The notes: generated by a model from the letters alone, not told the origin. A DNA stretch of 64,000 nt from Morchella semilibera (GCA_009192285.1 WBVU01000003.1:1209973-1273972), one strand, 5' to 3'. Shown: positions 36,101 through 49,262, counted from the first letter of the stretch. Numbers and translations are program-made.

Positions 36101-39100
36101 TATAAAACATGCAGATCCTATCCTGATAAAGTACTTGAGGGGCGATTACTTTATCGGCACCTTAAATTATCCCCATCAATTGATAGACACCTCAAACTTG
36201 ACCACCAATTGCAAGCTCATGAGAAAATTCAACCACCGTTTTGGAGGGAAAGAGTCTGGGAATCATAACCGAGGTACGGCAATTGCCTCTAGTTTATGCT
36301 TGGGTAAGCTCCTCTGAACAAGGGGATTAAACTCGTCGTATTCAAGAATTACATGTATATATATCATATCTTAGGCTATATGCGCGCGCAGTGCCTCGAT
36401 TAGCAATTAACCCTCTCTAGGGATAAAAGAGATTGGCTGAAGGCCTTTGATGTGGCCCGTGATCTTAATTAGGGTTGATATAGATAGGTATTAACTGACC
36501 TGTATTATTTCCAAATGTGCAAGTGCAGATATATGAACGAGAGACTACCCCGTACAATAAAAGTCATCAGCTTCCTAAAGGAAATCTCCGACACGGACCA
36601 GCGGTTAGGCGCCGCAATATAACTTTAGCGCTGATTTGCCTGTTGTATTCACAGCAAGTTATTAACTAATAACAGCCACCCACCACCACCCGCATATATC
36701 TGCAGTACCAGATTTAAAGAACTCCTCTATCTACACGTACATGTAGTTGATATTACATTAGCATAGTTAACTGGACATGATATGGGGCAAGCAAGTGCAC
36801 CACGAAAATACATACATATATAGATATAGGTTGAGGAGGTAGAAAGGTAAGGCACAATATATCATCATCCAATAGTCGTGTGGGGCGGGAGAAAGGCAGA
36901 TATCGACTCCGGCTGATCTCCTAATGTCTCGGCAAACCTCTGTCTGTATTTCTTCCGTCTGTATTGATGCTCTCTTCACTATCAATGATGTGCTTGGCCG
37001 TTCATGGGTTTCATGCGAGTTTGTTATGTATCCAGGTATCCTTTTGCCTGTCTTCACCCCTATTTCCGCCGCCACACCTCCCGCTGTAAGCCTCCGAATC
37101 CTTGGGTCTTCTGTTAGTAAGATTAGATGGGCCGGGGCACGTACCAATTTCCTTGCCTCTAGATACATGTATGTATGTACATACATGTACTCTATTAAGT
37201 TTTACTATGTGCAGCTTCAAGGAATGTCGATCATATCCGAGTCTGGGTCTGATTCGAAAGTAATGTTGCTATATATAGCAGAATATATAAAAATATGCCA
37301 ACAGATCAAATCAGGTGCGTGATTGAAGTATCTCGTGCCCTTACACTTCCGATGGGGCCCTGATTATGAATGAGTGATTTACCTCTCCCCAGATCAAGAT
37401 CTCGATTTCTGGACATAATTTACTTTAGAGACACAATGGCCAAATGACCGCCTATTATCATAACCTGGGTTGTTGGTTTTAGAGCTAGAGTAATGCGATG
37501 TGTTCGGGTTGCGCAATTCCGCACACGCGCTTTTTATGGAACTGCCTCAGATTTGGCACTTATCCTTCCGTTACGATTGATAATTTACGGGCCTATTTAG
37601 AGTAGTTAAATTTGCTGTTTGACATTCAGGGGGTGGAAGTTACGTCTTACGGCCTCCGCCGATCTGCGGGGGGCAGTCGGGGCCGCCGTTAGGTATATGG
37701 TATCGTGTCGGAGAATTAATTCTGGATAATAACGGGACAATATGCGAGCCTCATGTATGTAGGTTTACTCTAAACACCCACAAAATAGTGTCAAATAATT
37801 ACTGTAGGGCTGATCGACGACTCTTGTCCGAAGTGTCAGGTCGGATATAATGTTCCGTAGTAAAATAGGACCGCGCATTTATGTTATATAGCAGACTCAC
37901 TACTTCTACGTCAACGATCCATTCGAATACGAGAGTGACCAGTACAAGTGTACTTTACTGGTCAGCGTCCTCATACCTTGTATTTTTAGGGCATGATGTG
38001 CTATGCAAGGGAGTAAGTACTCGGGTGCATGTAGTGGCCGAATTTGGTTCGCCAAGACTAAGCTCTACTACATGTACCTATTCGCTGGAGTTAAGTGCAA
38101 GTGCAATGTCACCGTCCCCAATGATACAATGATAGTGACGCGCGCGGTTGCCATATTGATAGGTCCTCTTGGAAGATATCGAGACGGAAAGTGTAGCTAA
38201 TATTAATAGTATGTACCCATATCTAAAGCTTATTCTTGGCCTTTTATATTGGCGTCCTATATAGTGCACATGGTCAGGTTATAGGATATTAAAAAAGAAA
38301 AAATCTCCAATCATAGGGCCATTATATACTAACAGTTGATCACGCCATGTAAAATTCAACCCATCCCCAAACCCATGGGCGGAGGCCTAGCTACCGGTAT
38401 GTATTTGTACTCCTTTTTGATAAATTCCAGGGAGTAAAAGGCGGTGGGTCAAAGAGAAGAAGCCACATTCTGATAAGTTTCTGGTAAGATTAGCAGCTCA
38501 TGGTCTAGTTCAATATATTGATGTAGACTCTGCGTCTTGCTCAACGACGCACGGGGAAGAAGTCAAGATTAGATTTCAAAGCCCATGGTTAATAATTTAA
38601 TTCTTAGTCCTAACCGCAAGTAGTAGCCTTTGAAACTGCATACTTCATTATGGCACAAAGCACTTCACGCTAGTGGCATTCTAAGGATGATGCAGCGTTC
38701 AAAAGATTGATCGGCGTAGCTGTACATGTATGATCTAATTGATTATGCAATAGGACCCGAACCTGTGGTGTCTCCACGACCTATCACTCGCAAACTATCC
38801 GGATTACGCTTTTTCCTTCGATTATATTTATTATTTTATTTGAACTTCATAAATTCTTCCGATTATATATATACCTCTACTAATTAGATAAAGCGGATGC
38901 ATGACGTCCTTCTTTTCTTCAGCCTATATATAGAGGACGCTTTTATTGAAACTTAATTTCCTAGCCTAAGGTTTAATATAAATACATGTATGTAGCTTTA
39001 CCCGGCTAGCATAGAAGACTTATATTTAACGTACACTTGTCTATCCTTCTCCTCTACCCTTTCTGCCACGCCGAAGTCAGTGATCGGATTATCTGCCCAT

Positions 39101-39785
39101 ACCGAGTGATGCACTATGAACACACCACCGATGCGTCGCGCGCCATTCAACGTTGGGATCTTCTCTTTCTAAAGAGAATTAAGCATATATAAATAATAGT
39201 ACTGCTTGAATTCAGAACCAGGCAAGGATCGACCTAAAGAAACACAAAATCAAGATATCGATCCATAGCGTAAAGCATTTTTGCAACCTGCGGAATGATA
39301 GGGGCAATATGGCTATTATGAGTACTATCTTTTTCTCAGCTACATACTACGACCACTTTATTATACGGTTGAGCCCATAGAATTATCTAAATTATATTGC
39401 TCTCTTCGCGTCGTTTCCATAGTTAAGATTGCCTCAATTCACCTCGATGGATAGGATCGCGACAGTAGTCAATACTACAGCTAGTACCAAAAAGCGGGTG
39501 TATCTAGTATCCTATCTGCCAGAATACCATGACACTCCGGTACAGCATATATGATACATCTACCTGTAACCGAACCTCTCAGTCTTAATAATAGGTGCTT
39601 TATAGACATGAAATCTCTTGAAGGATCTCTAGCTTACCATCTCGAGCGGTTTTGATGTGGGCTATTCTAATTACTCAATCGTCAGCTATTAGTTATTGAT
39701 TACACCGTAGTTGATGGGTTGGCGAAAATTGATTACATCACAGTATATCACTCGGCACTTATACTACGGTGTTAATTAAGGGTAG

Positions 39786-39832
39786 GTGAGCAGAACGTAG
39801 CCACGTAAACCGCACCGCCGCGTTCTACTTAA
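39786..39832. repeat. Short palindromic element, copy 1
   Basis: GTGAGCAGAACG at the left and CGTTCTACTTAA at the right form an imperfect inverted repeat around a short AC-rich centre. It is closely related in sequence to the element at 40041-40086. Confidence 0.65.
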
Positions 39833-40040
39833 CCCCTAACACCGGAGTACATGCCAAATCTGAACTTACCTATTTACTTATACTCCATACACAAGTCTAA
39901 ACTTCACCTCTGCTGCTGCTACTATGTATCCGCCACTGCCTGTGAGTGCTGTGATAGGCGGGCTGGGGGAGAGGTGATATGTACGCTGGCGGTCATCTTG
40001 GCAATATGGCGGTCATATCATGTACCCCGGTATGAAAGGT

Positions 40041-40086
40041 AAGTGAGTAGAACGTAACAACACAAACCACTGCGTTCTACTCACTT
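40041..40086. repeat. Short palindromic element, copy 2
   Basis: Arms AAGTGAGTAGAACG and CGTTCTACTCACTT are exact 14-bp inverted copies with an 18-nt loop containing ACACAAACCACT. It shares arms and loop composition with the element about 250 bp upstream. Confidence 0.75.
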
Positions 40087-41055
40087 GCCCGTGGTACGTG
40101 TATGCCTGACCGTACCACATAAATACATGTACTGTACGATGGGGATGATTAAAATAAAACAGGGTCTTGGGTTTCATATCTATACTGTGTAAAGTGGTGT
40201 AGCGGAGAGATGGATCATGAAGATAAATGTGAAGTTAGAAACTGGAGGCTGATATATAAGACCCTATCCCCTGATTATAATTATCAGCCTCTGGAACGGC
40301 TCAATTTGGGCTATTTTTGCTGGCCGCTCCGAAAAACCACCCCCCCTAAGCCACACTCTCAGCCAAAATATCAAGTCAATCTCCTGCAAGGGTTTGCTGG
40401 CGCACTGGGCTTTACACAATTACACCGAGACAGATTTCTGCTACCAACTAACTTCATGTAATTATAGTACTGTACTGGACACTTCGATTCCTCGGCTTCT
40501 ATTCGACGATCCTCATTTCCCTCAGGGTTCGCAGGTTATATGCCCGTCGACCAGTCCAAGTGGAAGTCTAGATCTAAGACCCACGTTGGTATCTAGAGCG
40601 GAAATAACCTCCCGCCATGGTCAGGCATATAGTCGAGCACCGGAAATAAAATAATTGAGCTGTAGAGTAATGGATTATATAATTATCACTACATGTGTAC
40701 GTATGGCTACATTAGTGTACTAAGAATATAATTATAAGTCCATATCTATAGGATACTCGAATGGGGGTGTTATCGCTCAATCAGTAGTGGCAAACCTACT
40801 TTATATGATAAGGACAAGGCATTAAATCTACTGGCGGGAAGTTTGTTGGGGGACTTGTGTCGTTCCCTGATTCCTCGCCCCTGCCTTCAGCAAGTAGCTT
40901 AGGCTATGATTGAAATGGGATTCTGATATATTAGTATGTATTCTGGGTTACAAAAATAACTGCGCACCCGGTTTGTGCGAAAAACAAAGTTTTTTGAGGG
41001 TATCCTCTACAAACTCCACTGTGAACCTCATACTAGGAGTACTGCTCGCAATTTC

Positions 41056-41142
41056 ATAGCGTTTTTGAACACAATATTGCATACACACAAAAGACCGCCA
41101 AGACCATATTTCTATATGGCAGGTTGTGTTCAGAAACGCTAT
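41056..41142. repeat. Foldback element, 19-bp arms
   Basis: Left arm ATAGCGTTTTTGAACACAA (41056-41074) and right arm 41124-41142 are inverted copies with one mismatch and a 49-nt loop; partial pairing continues outward (CAATT on both sides). MITE-like, non-coding. Confidence 0.75.
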
Positions 41143-42910
41143 AAAGTTAATTGCAAGTATGTAGTCAGGGGACCATAATCTGCATACTCTACCGACCCAC
41201 TGTGCTCTATTCTTCGAGATCCCCCGACATCGGAGTCACATACCTAGTGGCAATGCCAAACACATGTATCTTTGCCCTTACTTCCCTTGTATGTTGACTT
41301 TGAGCGGATATATATATCGAAGAGCCTGGCCGGCCGGTCTCTGCTGAAAACAGGCACATGGTTTGTTAAAAAGAAAAATTCATTGCCATGTATGACATCA
41401 ACCCTCAAAACATATACGTGCATCTCAATATAAAGGTAATATATAATATAGACTGATGAGTCTATAAGTTCTCGAAAATTAAATTTTTTGTAGATCTGGT
41501 CTTGGCAGGGACGATTTATGCTTCATTTCATTCCACATGAAATTGCTGATCATCTGCAGTCATGCATATGACAACACCACAGGAACCCACCAGAGAGCAA
41601 TTCGCCCCTTCAGAATTAAGGCTAAGTAAGGTTTAGAGTAAGCTGTGTTGTGATTCCGTTTCTGTCTAATCCAGTCAGCTCGCAGCCCACAACAACAGCC
41701 CATTGTTCTATTCTATCCTCATGCCAGCGAGGCTTCCTTCCACTTCCAGCCTTTTCAGCTTGTTCCCCCCCCCTTTTTTTTTTGCTTGTCCGTTTGTGAG
41801 ATGATCAAAGACCGGCTGGTGAAGCCCGTCATACGTGCAGGGAGAAATCTTGTTTCCTCCCAGACAATATCGTGCTGTCTCACCCCGTCGTTGCACGTGA
41901 AACCCAAACAACGTGGCTTCACTTCCCCCATAAATGAGATCTTGGTTGTCAATAGTGCGTGGGGGTGGGGGAAAAGAGCCTATCGCGGGGGTCTTGCTTC
42001 GGTTGAATGGTGCTGGGGGGGATCTTCACGATGTGATAACCTCCGAGACAATTACTCGCGACAGCCCAATCGGTTTTTATTCCAGGCGTACCTTATCTTT
42101 GTCTCTGGGGCTCGCTCATGTTGATGTCATGGACTGTTGGTACGTGCTCAGTCAACAAATGATCAGAATAGTGATTAAAATAGTAGAGTAGTAGTAAACC
42201 CTTTAACCAATCTCCCTTCTCATGATAATAACCAGAACTCCAGCACCCATAGTCCATTCAACAAAACCTGTGAACTTAAAATCCAGATTGTATTTGTCCG
42301 CAAAAAAAAAAAGCCAATCTTCTCTTTTTTTTTTGTCCCCACCCCGTTGAATTTCCTCGTACGTCTCTCTCATGCAGTAAATTCAATTGCAAACTTCCCA
42401 GTTTAACATAACGAAAACCCATAATCGACTCCAGTTCCCATCTTTGCGCTGAAATAAAACAAAAAAAAGCGTAAAACGTAAAAAAATACGAGTAGAAAAA
42501 AAGAAAGAACAGAAAGAAAAAAAACTCTCAAAAAGAGCAAACTAAAAAGTCTTTACACAGAACGTAACAAATTCTAGTAGGGGAATTTTCTACCAGAGAA
42601 ACCAAAAGCGAATCTTTTGAAAGGCCTAGGCATGATGAGAAAAGTAAGTGGAAGGGGGAAAAAGAAACAAGGGTGATAGAAAAAAAAATAAAAACCAAGT
42701 CCCCAACTCGCCAAAACGAACCCCATTTCCAAGCAAAAAGAAGAAAAGAAAAGAATGAAAAGAAAAAGCTAGTTTTATCGGTGGCCTTGACCCCTCGCGG
42801 CCAGTCGTAAGGTCCCAATCACGTCTAGAATGGAGACAAACGCATACACATCTTCCTGTACTATACATGCCCTGTGACTAAGTTGCGCGTTCTTCCCCTC
42901 CCTTTCTCTT

Positions 42911-45900
42911 TTAATCTTCTTGTCTAGAGCTGGCCTTTACAGGTGATTCGGCCAAGAGCGCTTCCTCTGGTCCGGGAAGATCCGCGAACCAGGGATGCGC
43001 TAGAACTCTTTCGATTGTTGGTCTTCGTTCAACGTCACGGTCAAGCATCAGTCGGATCAAATCGAGTGAGGTCTCAGACATGATGAAGGGGATCCGTAAT
43101 TCACGATCCATGATTTCATCGATCTAAACATTCCATTAGACAAGGGGCTTGAAAAGTATTAATAGGATAGCTCACGTTGTAGAACGGGTTCTCCTTGTAG
43201 CAGATGGTGTAGAGTAGAACGCCGAGTGCCCAAACATCTTGCTCTTTGCCCTTATAAGATTTTCCAGCAAGGACCTCAGGCGCAGCGTAATCTAAATTAT
43301 TATTATTAGCCTGCGTTTGTTCCTCTTTCGGCTCACGAGGACCAAGACATACCAATAGTACCCACAAAGACATCAAAAGGCCCGTTTCGAATGTAAGCAG
43401 CGCTTCCGAAATCGATGACCTTGATATTGCCTTCGCCATCCAAAACCACGTTCTCATCCTTGATGTCTCTATGCACAACACCCGCCTTGGTATGCAAATG
43501 ATGGAGAGCCCTGGCCACTTGCACAAAAATGCTTCTGCACTCGTCCTCGTCCATGTTGACCTTCAACTCGATGTAGTCGAAGAGGTCCATTCCGGGGAGT
43601 CCGTGTGGGATCATCTCAATGTAGTAGTTGATGTCGTCCTCAAAGAAGTCGGTCATCTCAACGATATTGGGGTGCTTAAGCCCGTCCCTTCGGAGGTAGT
43701 CCAAGACGTGGATCTCTAGAGGAACGGTTCCGAGTCTTCGGTCTCGTGTCCATGTATCGACAAGAATGCGGCGCTTGGTGACGTACTTGAGAACTACACG
43801 TCTTGCGTGATTTCTCTTGTACCTTGCAAGCTTAACTTGACCGTAAGCTCCCTGACCCATCTCCTCTAGGATCACAAAGTCTGAGATAGCCTTCTTCCGC
43901 TTAGACATTCCGAGAGATGCAGTTGAGGATACGTGTTTAAGGGTGGTGGGGGACTGACACTCGTCGTCGGAACTAGGTGGAGTTGGCGATTGTTGAATGG
44001 CGTCGAGCTCCCTTAAAAGACTAGCAGGAGAACCTGCATCCTCAGGCGAGTTGGGAATTGTAGGAGTGCTCGGCTGACCTGGGCTAGGTCGCTTTGGTGG
44101 TGTCAGCGGCCGTCGGGAGGCTGCGGAGGCTGGGTCTATGTCTAGGGATGCTGCGTGTAGATGTCTGGAGTATGTAATCCAAAGTGCGTATACAAGTTGT
44201 CCCTTCTCTGTGGTCCCATTTCGTTCATCCTCATCGTCTACAATCATAACCTCTTCTCTATCCTTGGATTCCGACATCACAACCCTCATCTGAACATCTA
44301 CCTTCAACTCTGCACCATCGCGATGCCTGGCGGGAAGACCACTTGATTTTGAGAATACGGAAATTGCATCTTCCTTCCCATCCCTCAAAGCGATCATTGC
44401 CTTCGCCTTTCGGAAAGAGTGCTCGGGGATGACCATACCATCTACAAGATTAACACCATCCTCATCTATGAGGAACCTAAGGATTCGGTCGAACTGGGGG
44501 ATCAACTCATTGATGTCGAGTCCAACTGGTGTTAATTGTCCAAAAAGCGCAGCAGAAAACACAGCATTGGAGCTCGTGATTCTCAGAGTTGAAGCAGAGA
44601 GTACAATGATTCCAGCAATGTGGGGGAATGACGAGACTCTCAGGGCCTTTCGGTCAGACATAGGCTCGACGCCGCAGGGAATGGCCATTCCGTCCATGTT
44701 GATTGCTGTAAACTGATGAATCAATGCAGCCTGATCCATGTCGACGGATCCATCAGCTCTCTTGGGAATCATTGGAATCAAGTCGGAAACATCTACACCC
44801 TTCTCGGGAAGCGTTTCCTCTCCAAAGATGTTCTTGGCGTTGCCAGTGCAGCGCATGGCCATTCCTTTTGTGCCCTCTTCCTCAGAAACGTATAAGAATG
44901 CTACATCCTCACTGATCTCCTCCACAACCCAAATTAGTCCACCCTTCTTCTCCTTTACCCACAAACTGGCGGCTCCTGTGTTCCCATTCCGCTTTTGGAT
45001 CGGTACGACGTCGCCGCATAGAATTACTCCCCTCGACTTATTTTGTGGATGGTGCAAGGTTGAGTTTCCGCCATTGGGTTGATCGCCGTTCTTCCGTGGG
45101 GAGCCGGTGTAGAATATATCTGACTTGGCCCTCCTGTTACCACCAGCGAAAGTACCATTCTGTAGCATCGCTCCCGTAACGTTCGGTGACCCATGATGAC
45201 TGTGGGGGTAGGGGAATGACATTGAAGAATTTTCTCCAGAATTAAGCTTTGCTGCGAGCCATTCTCGGCGCTCCTCCCTCACAACCTCCAGGATCCCAAT
45301 CTTTCGAACCTCAGCTTTAGTGACACCAAAAACGAGGCAAGCCAAGTCGTTTGCGGCGAGAATTGTCCAGGGGTGGTGAGCTTCAGTCGTGAAAATCGCT
45401 TGTGACGCAGGGGTGTACCGGCTCGTGTGGCCGTGGACAGAGGATTTGCTCATCATTGGTCGCGGGCCCATCCCATTTGCAGATTGTGGGAACTCGGAGG
45501 CGAGGTATGGCTGCGCAAGTGCTTCATAAAGTTTCGTCTGCACAGTTAACGGTGTTGTGTCGGTGAAAGTCCTCTTTAGACTGGCTCTTCGGGTCGGAGG
45601 TGGTGAGCTGTGGGAGGTGGATGTCGACTCGTTGGTTGTAGAGCGGGAAGTGCCCTCGGATCTAGTCTCCATTTTGCTTATAGAGCTCGCAGATATGCTA
45701 GCGCCAATCTCTCTCTTCTCCTTTGAGGAATTTGTAGGCCCAAAGCTCTGCTCAAAGGGATTTCCATCAATCTCAGCAGGCCCCGAGATTGGTCCAGACA
45801 TCAGTGGGTTGTTTTCTTCAGAGAGTAGGTGAGCCTTCTGTAGCAACTCCATTATACTCGCTACCTCCTCATCACCCGCGATTTTTGCCTGAGCTGATGT

Positions 45901-46914
45901 TATCATGGGGGATTGCGTTCCCCATCCCAGTTTGTCCCGCATAAACTCTATACTTCGCTTAAGAATATTTTGTCTACTATGGATGAGATCCTCAGATTGA
46001 TTTGCAAACGAGAACGAATGTAGCGACTCTGTTGGAAAGCGAGCGAGATCTTCGCATGATCCAAGAGTTGGCGAGGTGGGGAAAGAGATGGAGTTTACTC
46101 GGGTTCCAGGCACTGACTTCGATTGCATAGAATTGGGGATAACGAATGTCTGCGCGCCTGGAGGGGGGAGAACCTGCTGGCGTATTCGTCGTAGGCCGGA
46201 AGTGTACAAATGATCACCTTCACCAATGGCTACTGGGCTACTAGAAATACAAAAGAAAACAAGCGTTCAGTTTCTCAAAAGCTTAAAAAAAACCCCACCA
46301 GTGGAGGATAATAGAGAGAGTGCACGAGAAACAAAAAAAAAAGAAAAGAAAAGAAAAGAAAAGAAAAACATACTGAGATAGGGGATCGACGACCCGCTGT
46401 GGAGCACCAGAGTCTATTGAGAACCGTAACTTTGGGCGAACCGATAGAGAGCCGGCACCATTACCATCGCTGGGGGGGAAATTAAGGCTGGCTGATTTTA
46501 CTGGTGGTGTAGATTTGGGTCGAATGATTTCGCCCACAGAGTCTGAGCCTTCACCTGCGTTGGGAAATCGTCAGCATGGGCCGTTGTTGATAAGCAAGTA
46601 CATAGTATTATGGTCGTGCAGCACAGACAACATGGCGTATATAGGCCACGCACCCTGCGGGGGAGACAGAGGGGGTGGGGGAAGGGGGCTTTCTTTCTTT
46701 CTGTGCTGTTCGCCTCCTCTCCCCCTCTTGAAGATAGAAAACATACATGTAGTATTGAGAAATGAAATATCTGGGGAACGTTCTCTATAGCTTGTGCCTT
46801 CTTTCGGGATATTGGCACTGACTAACGTGGAACAAAAGGTGCACTTTACTCCAACCACGAAAAATAATATTGAGACTCACCATTACGATTATCCGAGACT
46901 GTGAGTCCTTCCAT
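42911..46914 (-). CDS. PSK1: PAS-domain serine/threonine kinase (PSK1/PSK2 type)
   Basis: Exons 46914..46881, 46554..46374, 46240..43353, 43291..43176 and 43123..42911 sum to 3432 nt and encode 1143 residues, between the lengths of yeast Psk2 and Psk1. A PAS fold lies at about residues 350-420 (HHPWTILAANDLACLVFGVT), and further sensor-like sequence follows. The C-terminal kinase domain (about 857-1125) has the glycine loop GQGAYGQV, VVLKYV lysine, HRDIKDEN catalytic loop, DFGSA, and TIDYAAPEVLAGKSYKGKEQ, where TID is rebuilt exactly across an intron. All catalytic residues are present. PAS kinases sense nutrient state and phosphorylate translation factors and sugar-metabolism enzymes such as UDP-glucose pyrophosphorylase. 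Exon 1 (34 nt, ATG 46914) and the 326-nt intron 1 are the least certain parts; the other junctions are well supported by phase and conserved sequence. Confidence 0.93.
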
Positions 46915-47600
46915 TAAATATTCTCAACTAAAGGCTCGACTGTGAATAGTGGTAAGAAAAACGACGCAAAGGCAAGAGTCCACGATCTGTTCTCCTGCAA
47001 CCTGTGTTGTCTTTCCTATCACTCTGTATGTCTTGTATGTTCTTTGGTTGTTTCGTCGCGGTTGGTAGGTATGTATGATACAATAAAAAAAACAGAAGAA
47101 GGGACCGCAGGGAGTGTTCAGGATTATATCGCCCTGCTTAGCCGGCCGGTTTTGTCGCGGGAGTTTTAAAATGCAGGCTGTCTAAGTAATTCAGAAGGGA
47201 TGGTGGGTAAGATATGGAAGGCCGGGAGAGGTGGGGGGAGGGGGGGGGGTTATGGGTGGGAGGTTGGGGGTGACCGGGGGGGCGGAAGGGCAGTGACGGT
47301 GTATGACTGGCTGGATGATTGATAGACAGGCAGCGGGAGTGTGGAGTGCAGTGAGTGAGTGAGTGCTAGTGACTGTAGCGAAAGTTTTAATCTGCACTGA
47401 TTAGAGAATGAAGTGGGTTCTATTGTATTGTTGTTTTTGCTAATATTACTCTGTTGCTACTGGTTGATGCTGCTGCTACTTTGAAAGTCTTGATTGAGGA
47501 TGTTGCTAGCAGTGGTGGCAAGAGATCAGACGAGTGCAACAAAGACGGCGGCTAGAACAACTTTTTAGAATTACGAGGGGGTATGGTATGGTAGACGATG

Positions 47601-47795
47601 TGAAGAGGGAGTGAGGGAGTGAGGGAGAGAGGGAGAGGGAGGACTGAGAGAGATGGGGGGGGGGGGGGGGCAGAGAGAGGGCAGAGAGAGGGATGGAGAG
47701 GGATAGAGAGGGAGGGATAGAGAGGGGTAGAGAGGATAGAGAGGATAGAGAGGGCAGGATAGAGGATGAGAGAGGTGAAGATGGTGAGAGAAGAA
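47601..47795 (+). repeat. About 200-bp homopurine tract
   Basis: The + strand is almost entirely G and A, built from GAGAGGG, GAGGGAGT and GGATAGAGA units around a run of 16 G. It lies roughly 0.7-0.9 kb upstream of the PAS kinase start codon. Confidence 0.85.
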
Positions 47796-48527
47796 TGGAT
47801 GGACGGATAGATCGTGGGCGTGATGTGTTGTAGAGAGTTGGGTGTAGGCGCCAGATGATAGAGTCACAAAAGAGAGAGCGCGAGTGTGTGCCTGCGTGGT
47901 GCTGCTGCTGCTGCTGCTGCTGCGGCGGCGTTGAGCGGACTCAAACTATCACCCACTCCGTATCCGCGGCGGTGGTGGTGGTCTAGTGGTACTACCTACC
48001 TAGCATTGGTAGTGAGTGGTAGGGACCAGGACCTAGCGGTGGTGGTGGCTGGCGTCTTACCTACTGTATGTAGGCACTTACTTGCCTTAGTCTTAGTCTG
48101 TGCCTGCTTGGGTTGTGGGGAGAGAGACAAGACACAAAGAGGCTCTTTGCTTGAACGGGGCCCCAAACCCCAGAATAGAACAAAAAAACTAAATGTAGCC
48201 AAGCGAGACTCTCGTACTGTGACGGATAACTAACGGCAACCATCCGGAGACCTGAAGAGGGATGGAAATGGAAGCACTCAGGCCGTAAACCCTGAATGAT
48301 ATTTGGGACTTTTTTCATAAAGACCCGCGAACGAGAGTTAGGTCCATTAATGTTTAGAACGATCATGAGAAAACGGTCAAAGTTGTAGTAGGCATCTCGT
48401 AGTTAGGCCAACATCCAGAAGAAGATTCATGCCGGTATCACCCCCCCTCCCCCCCAAAAAAGGTCATTAACGTCCCTGCTTTTGAACATGTGTTCATGAC
48501 CTTGTCTTCCCTTTGTGTATCACAGGT

Positions 48528-48579
48528 AAGCAAAGCAAAGCAAAGCAAAGCAAAGCAAAGCAAAGCAAAGCAAAGCAAG
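48528..48579. repeat. (AAAGC)n pentanucleotide array
   Basis: About ten tandem copies of the pentamer AAAGC read directly from sequence, in a gene-free stretch. Confidence 0.9.
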
Positions 48580-48770
48580 CCGCCGCCCCAAGTGAGTTGT
48601 TACTCACGGCCGCTCCAGACCAAGCTTCGGTCTCCGTCTTCTCAGGTTCTGATGTTACATTATTTGCCTACACACAGTACCCTACCTCACGGGTCCGTTT
48701 CCCGTCCCCTAAAACCTTATTCGATGGGGAGCTATCCAGTAAGTGTATTATTACACGCACTACAACTAGT

Positions 48771-48826
48771 GTAAGTCTGTAGACAGTGGTCGTGGCTGCA
48801 ACAGCAGTAGGTGTCTACAGACTTAC
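48771..48826. repeat. Perfect 14-bp inverted repeat
   Basis: GTAAGTCTGTAGAC (48771-48784) and GTCTACAGACTTAC (48813-48826) are exact inverted copies around a 28-nt loop. Confidence 0.8.
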
Positions 48827-48960
48827 CCGTAGTACTGCATGTACATGTATGTCTTCGTTTTACAAAGTTTCCGGACTAGGCCTATTTTTTACTTAACAGA
48901 GACAAATTGGTTCTTCCTCTTCTCACCCACTCATAACTCACCCCCATCATCATCATTAGA

Positions 48961-49120
48961 GTAGAGCGTTTTAGTCCTCCCAGTTTTCGTCCATAATTCA
49001 GGCTCGCAGCGCCGAGACATAAGCCGAGTCCTATAAGAGTGCTTGAATCGGAAACTCTTATAGGGCTCGGCGCTGCGAGTCTGAATTATGGACGAAATAT
49101 GGGGGACTAAAACGCTCTAC
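48961..49120. repeat. 160-bp foldback (MITE-like) element
   Basis: The left half (GTAGAGCGTTTTAGTCC..., then TTTCGTCCATAATTCAG and GCTCGCAGCGCCGAG) reappears inverted in the right half (CTCGGCGCTGCGAG, CTGAATTATGGACGAAA, GGACTAAAACGCTCTAC). An inner stem CCTATAAGAGT / ACTCTTATAGG closes it. Nearly the whole element can fold into one hairpin. No coding capacity is seen. Confidence 0.85.
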
Positions 49121-49178
49121 TAATCATCCGGTATTCTCATCCTATGGGCCTGATTTCTGCCTTAAAAAGGGCTTCGTG

Positions 49179-49262
49179 AAAAGTTAGTCTAATAAAGACC
49201 TTATTCAAGCCTTTTTAAGAATGATTTGAGGAATATATAAGGTCTTTATTAGACTAACTTTT
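49179..49262. repeat. Foldback element, 26-bp arms
   Basis: Left arm 49179-49204 (starts AAAAGTTAGTCTAATAAAGA) and right arm 49237-49262 are essentially perfect inverted copies with a 32-nt loop. It lies 59 bp from the preceding foldback. Confidence 0.85.

Larger units (their letters stand above)
30105..42910. other. 12.8-kb gene-poor spacer
   Basis: No convincing gene on either strand. Open frames here are short, lack motifs and are matched by shadows. Contents: promoter side of the phosphatase gene (about 30105-30700), a CCTT/T-run tract at 31262-31303, A/G-rich tracts at 31900-32430, many TACATGTA palindromes (about 32799, 33546, 34962, 36352, 36737, 37165-37190, 38071, 38721, 38982, 40125), small foldback elements at 39786, 40041 and 41056, and A/G-rich 3' flank of the PAS kinase gene at the right end. 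Base composition turns visibly more AT-rich at about 36.3-41.5 kb. Confidence 0.5.

Noticed and set aside
36767-37322. Overlapping 132-139 codon frames on both strands
   Set aside because: No recognisable motif, ATGs arise from TACATGTA palindromes at the ends, and neither strand looks more protein-like than the other.
47886-48233. Frame beginning with a poly-Ala run
   Set aside because: The Ala run is a translated CTG/GCT microsatellite; the remainder has no conserved look.
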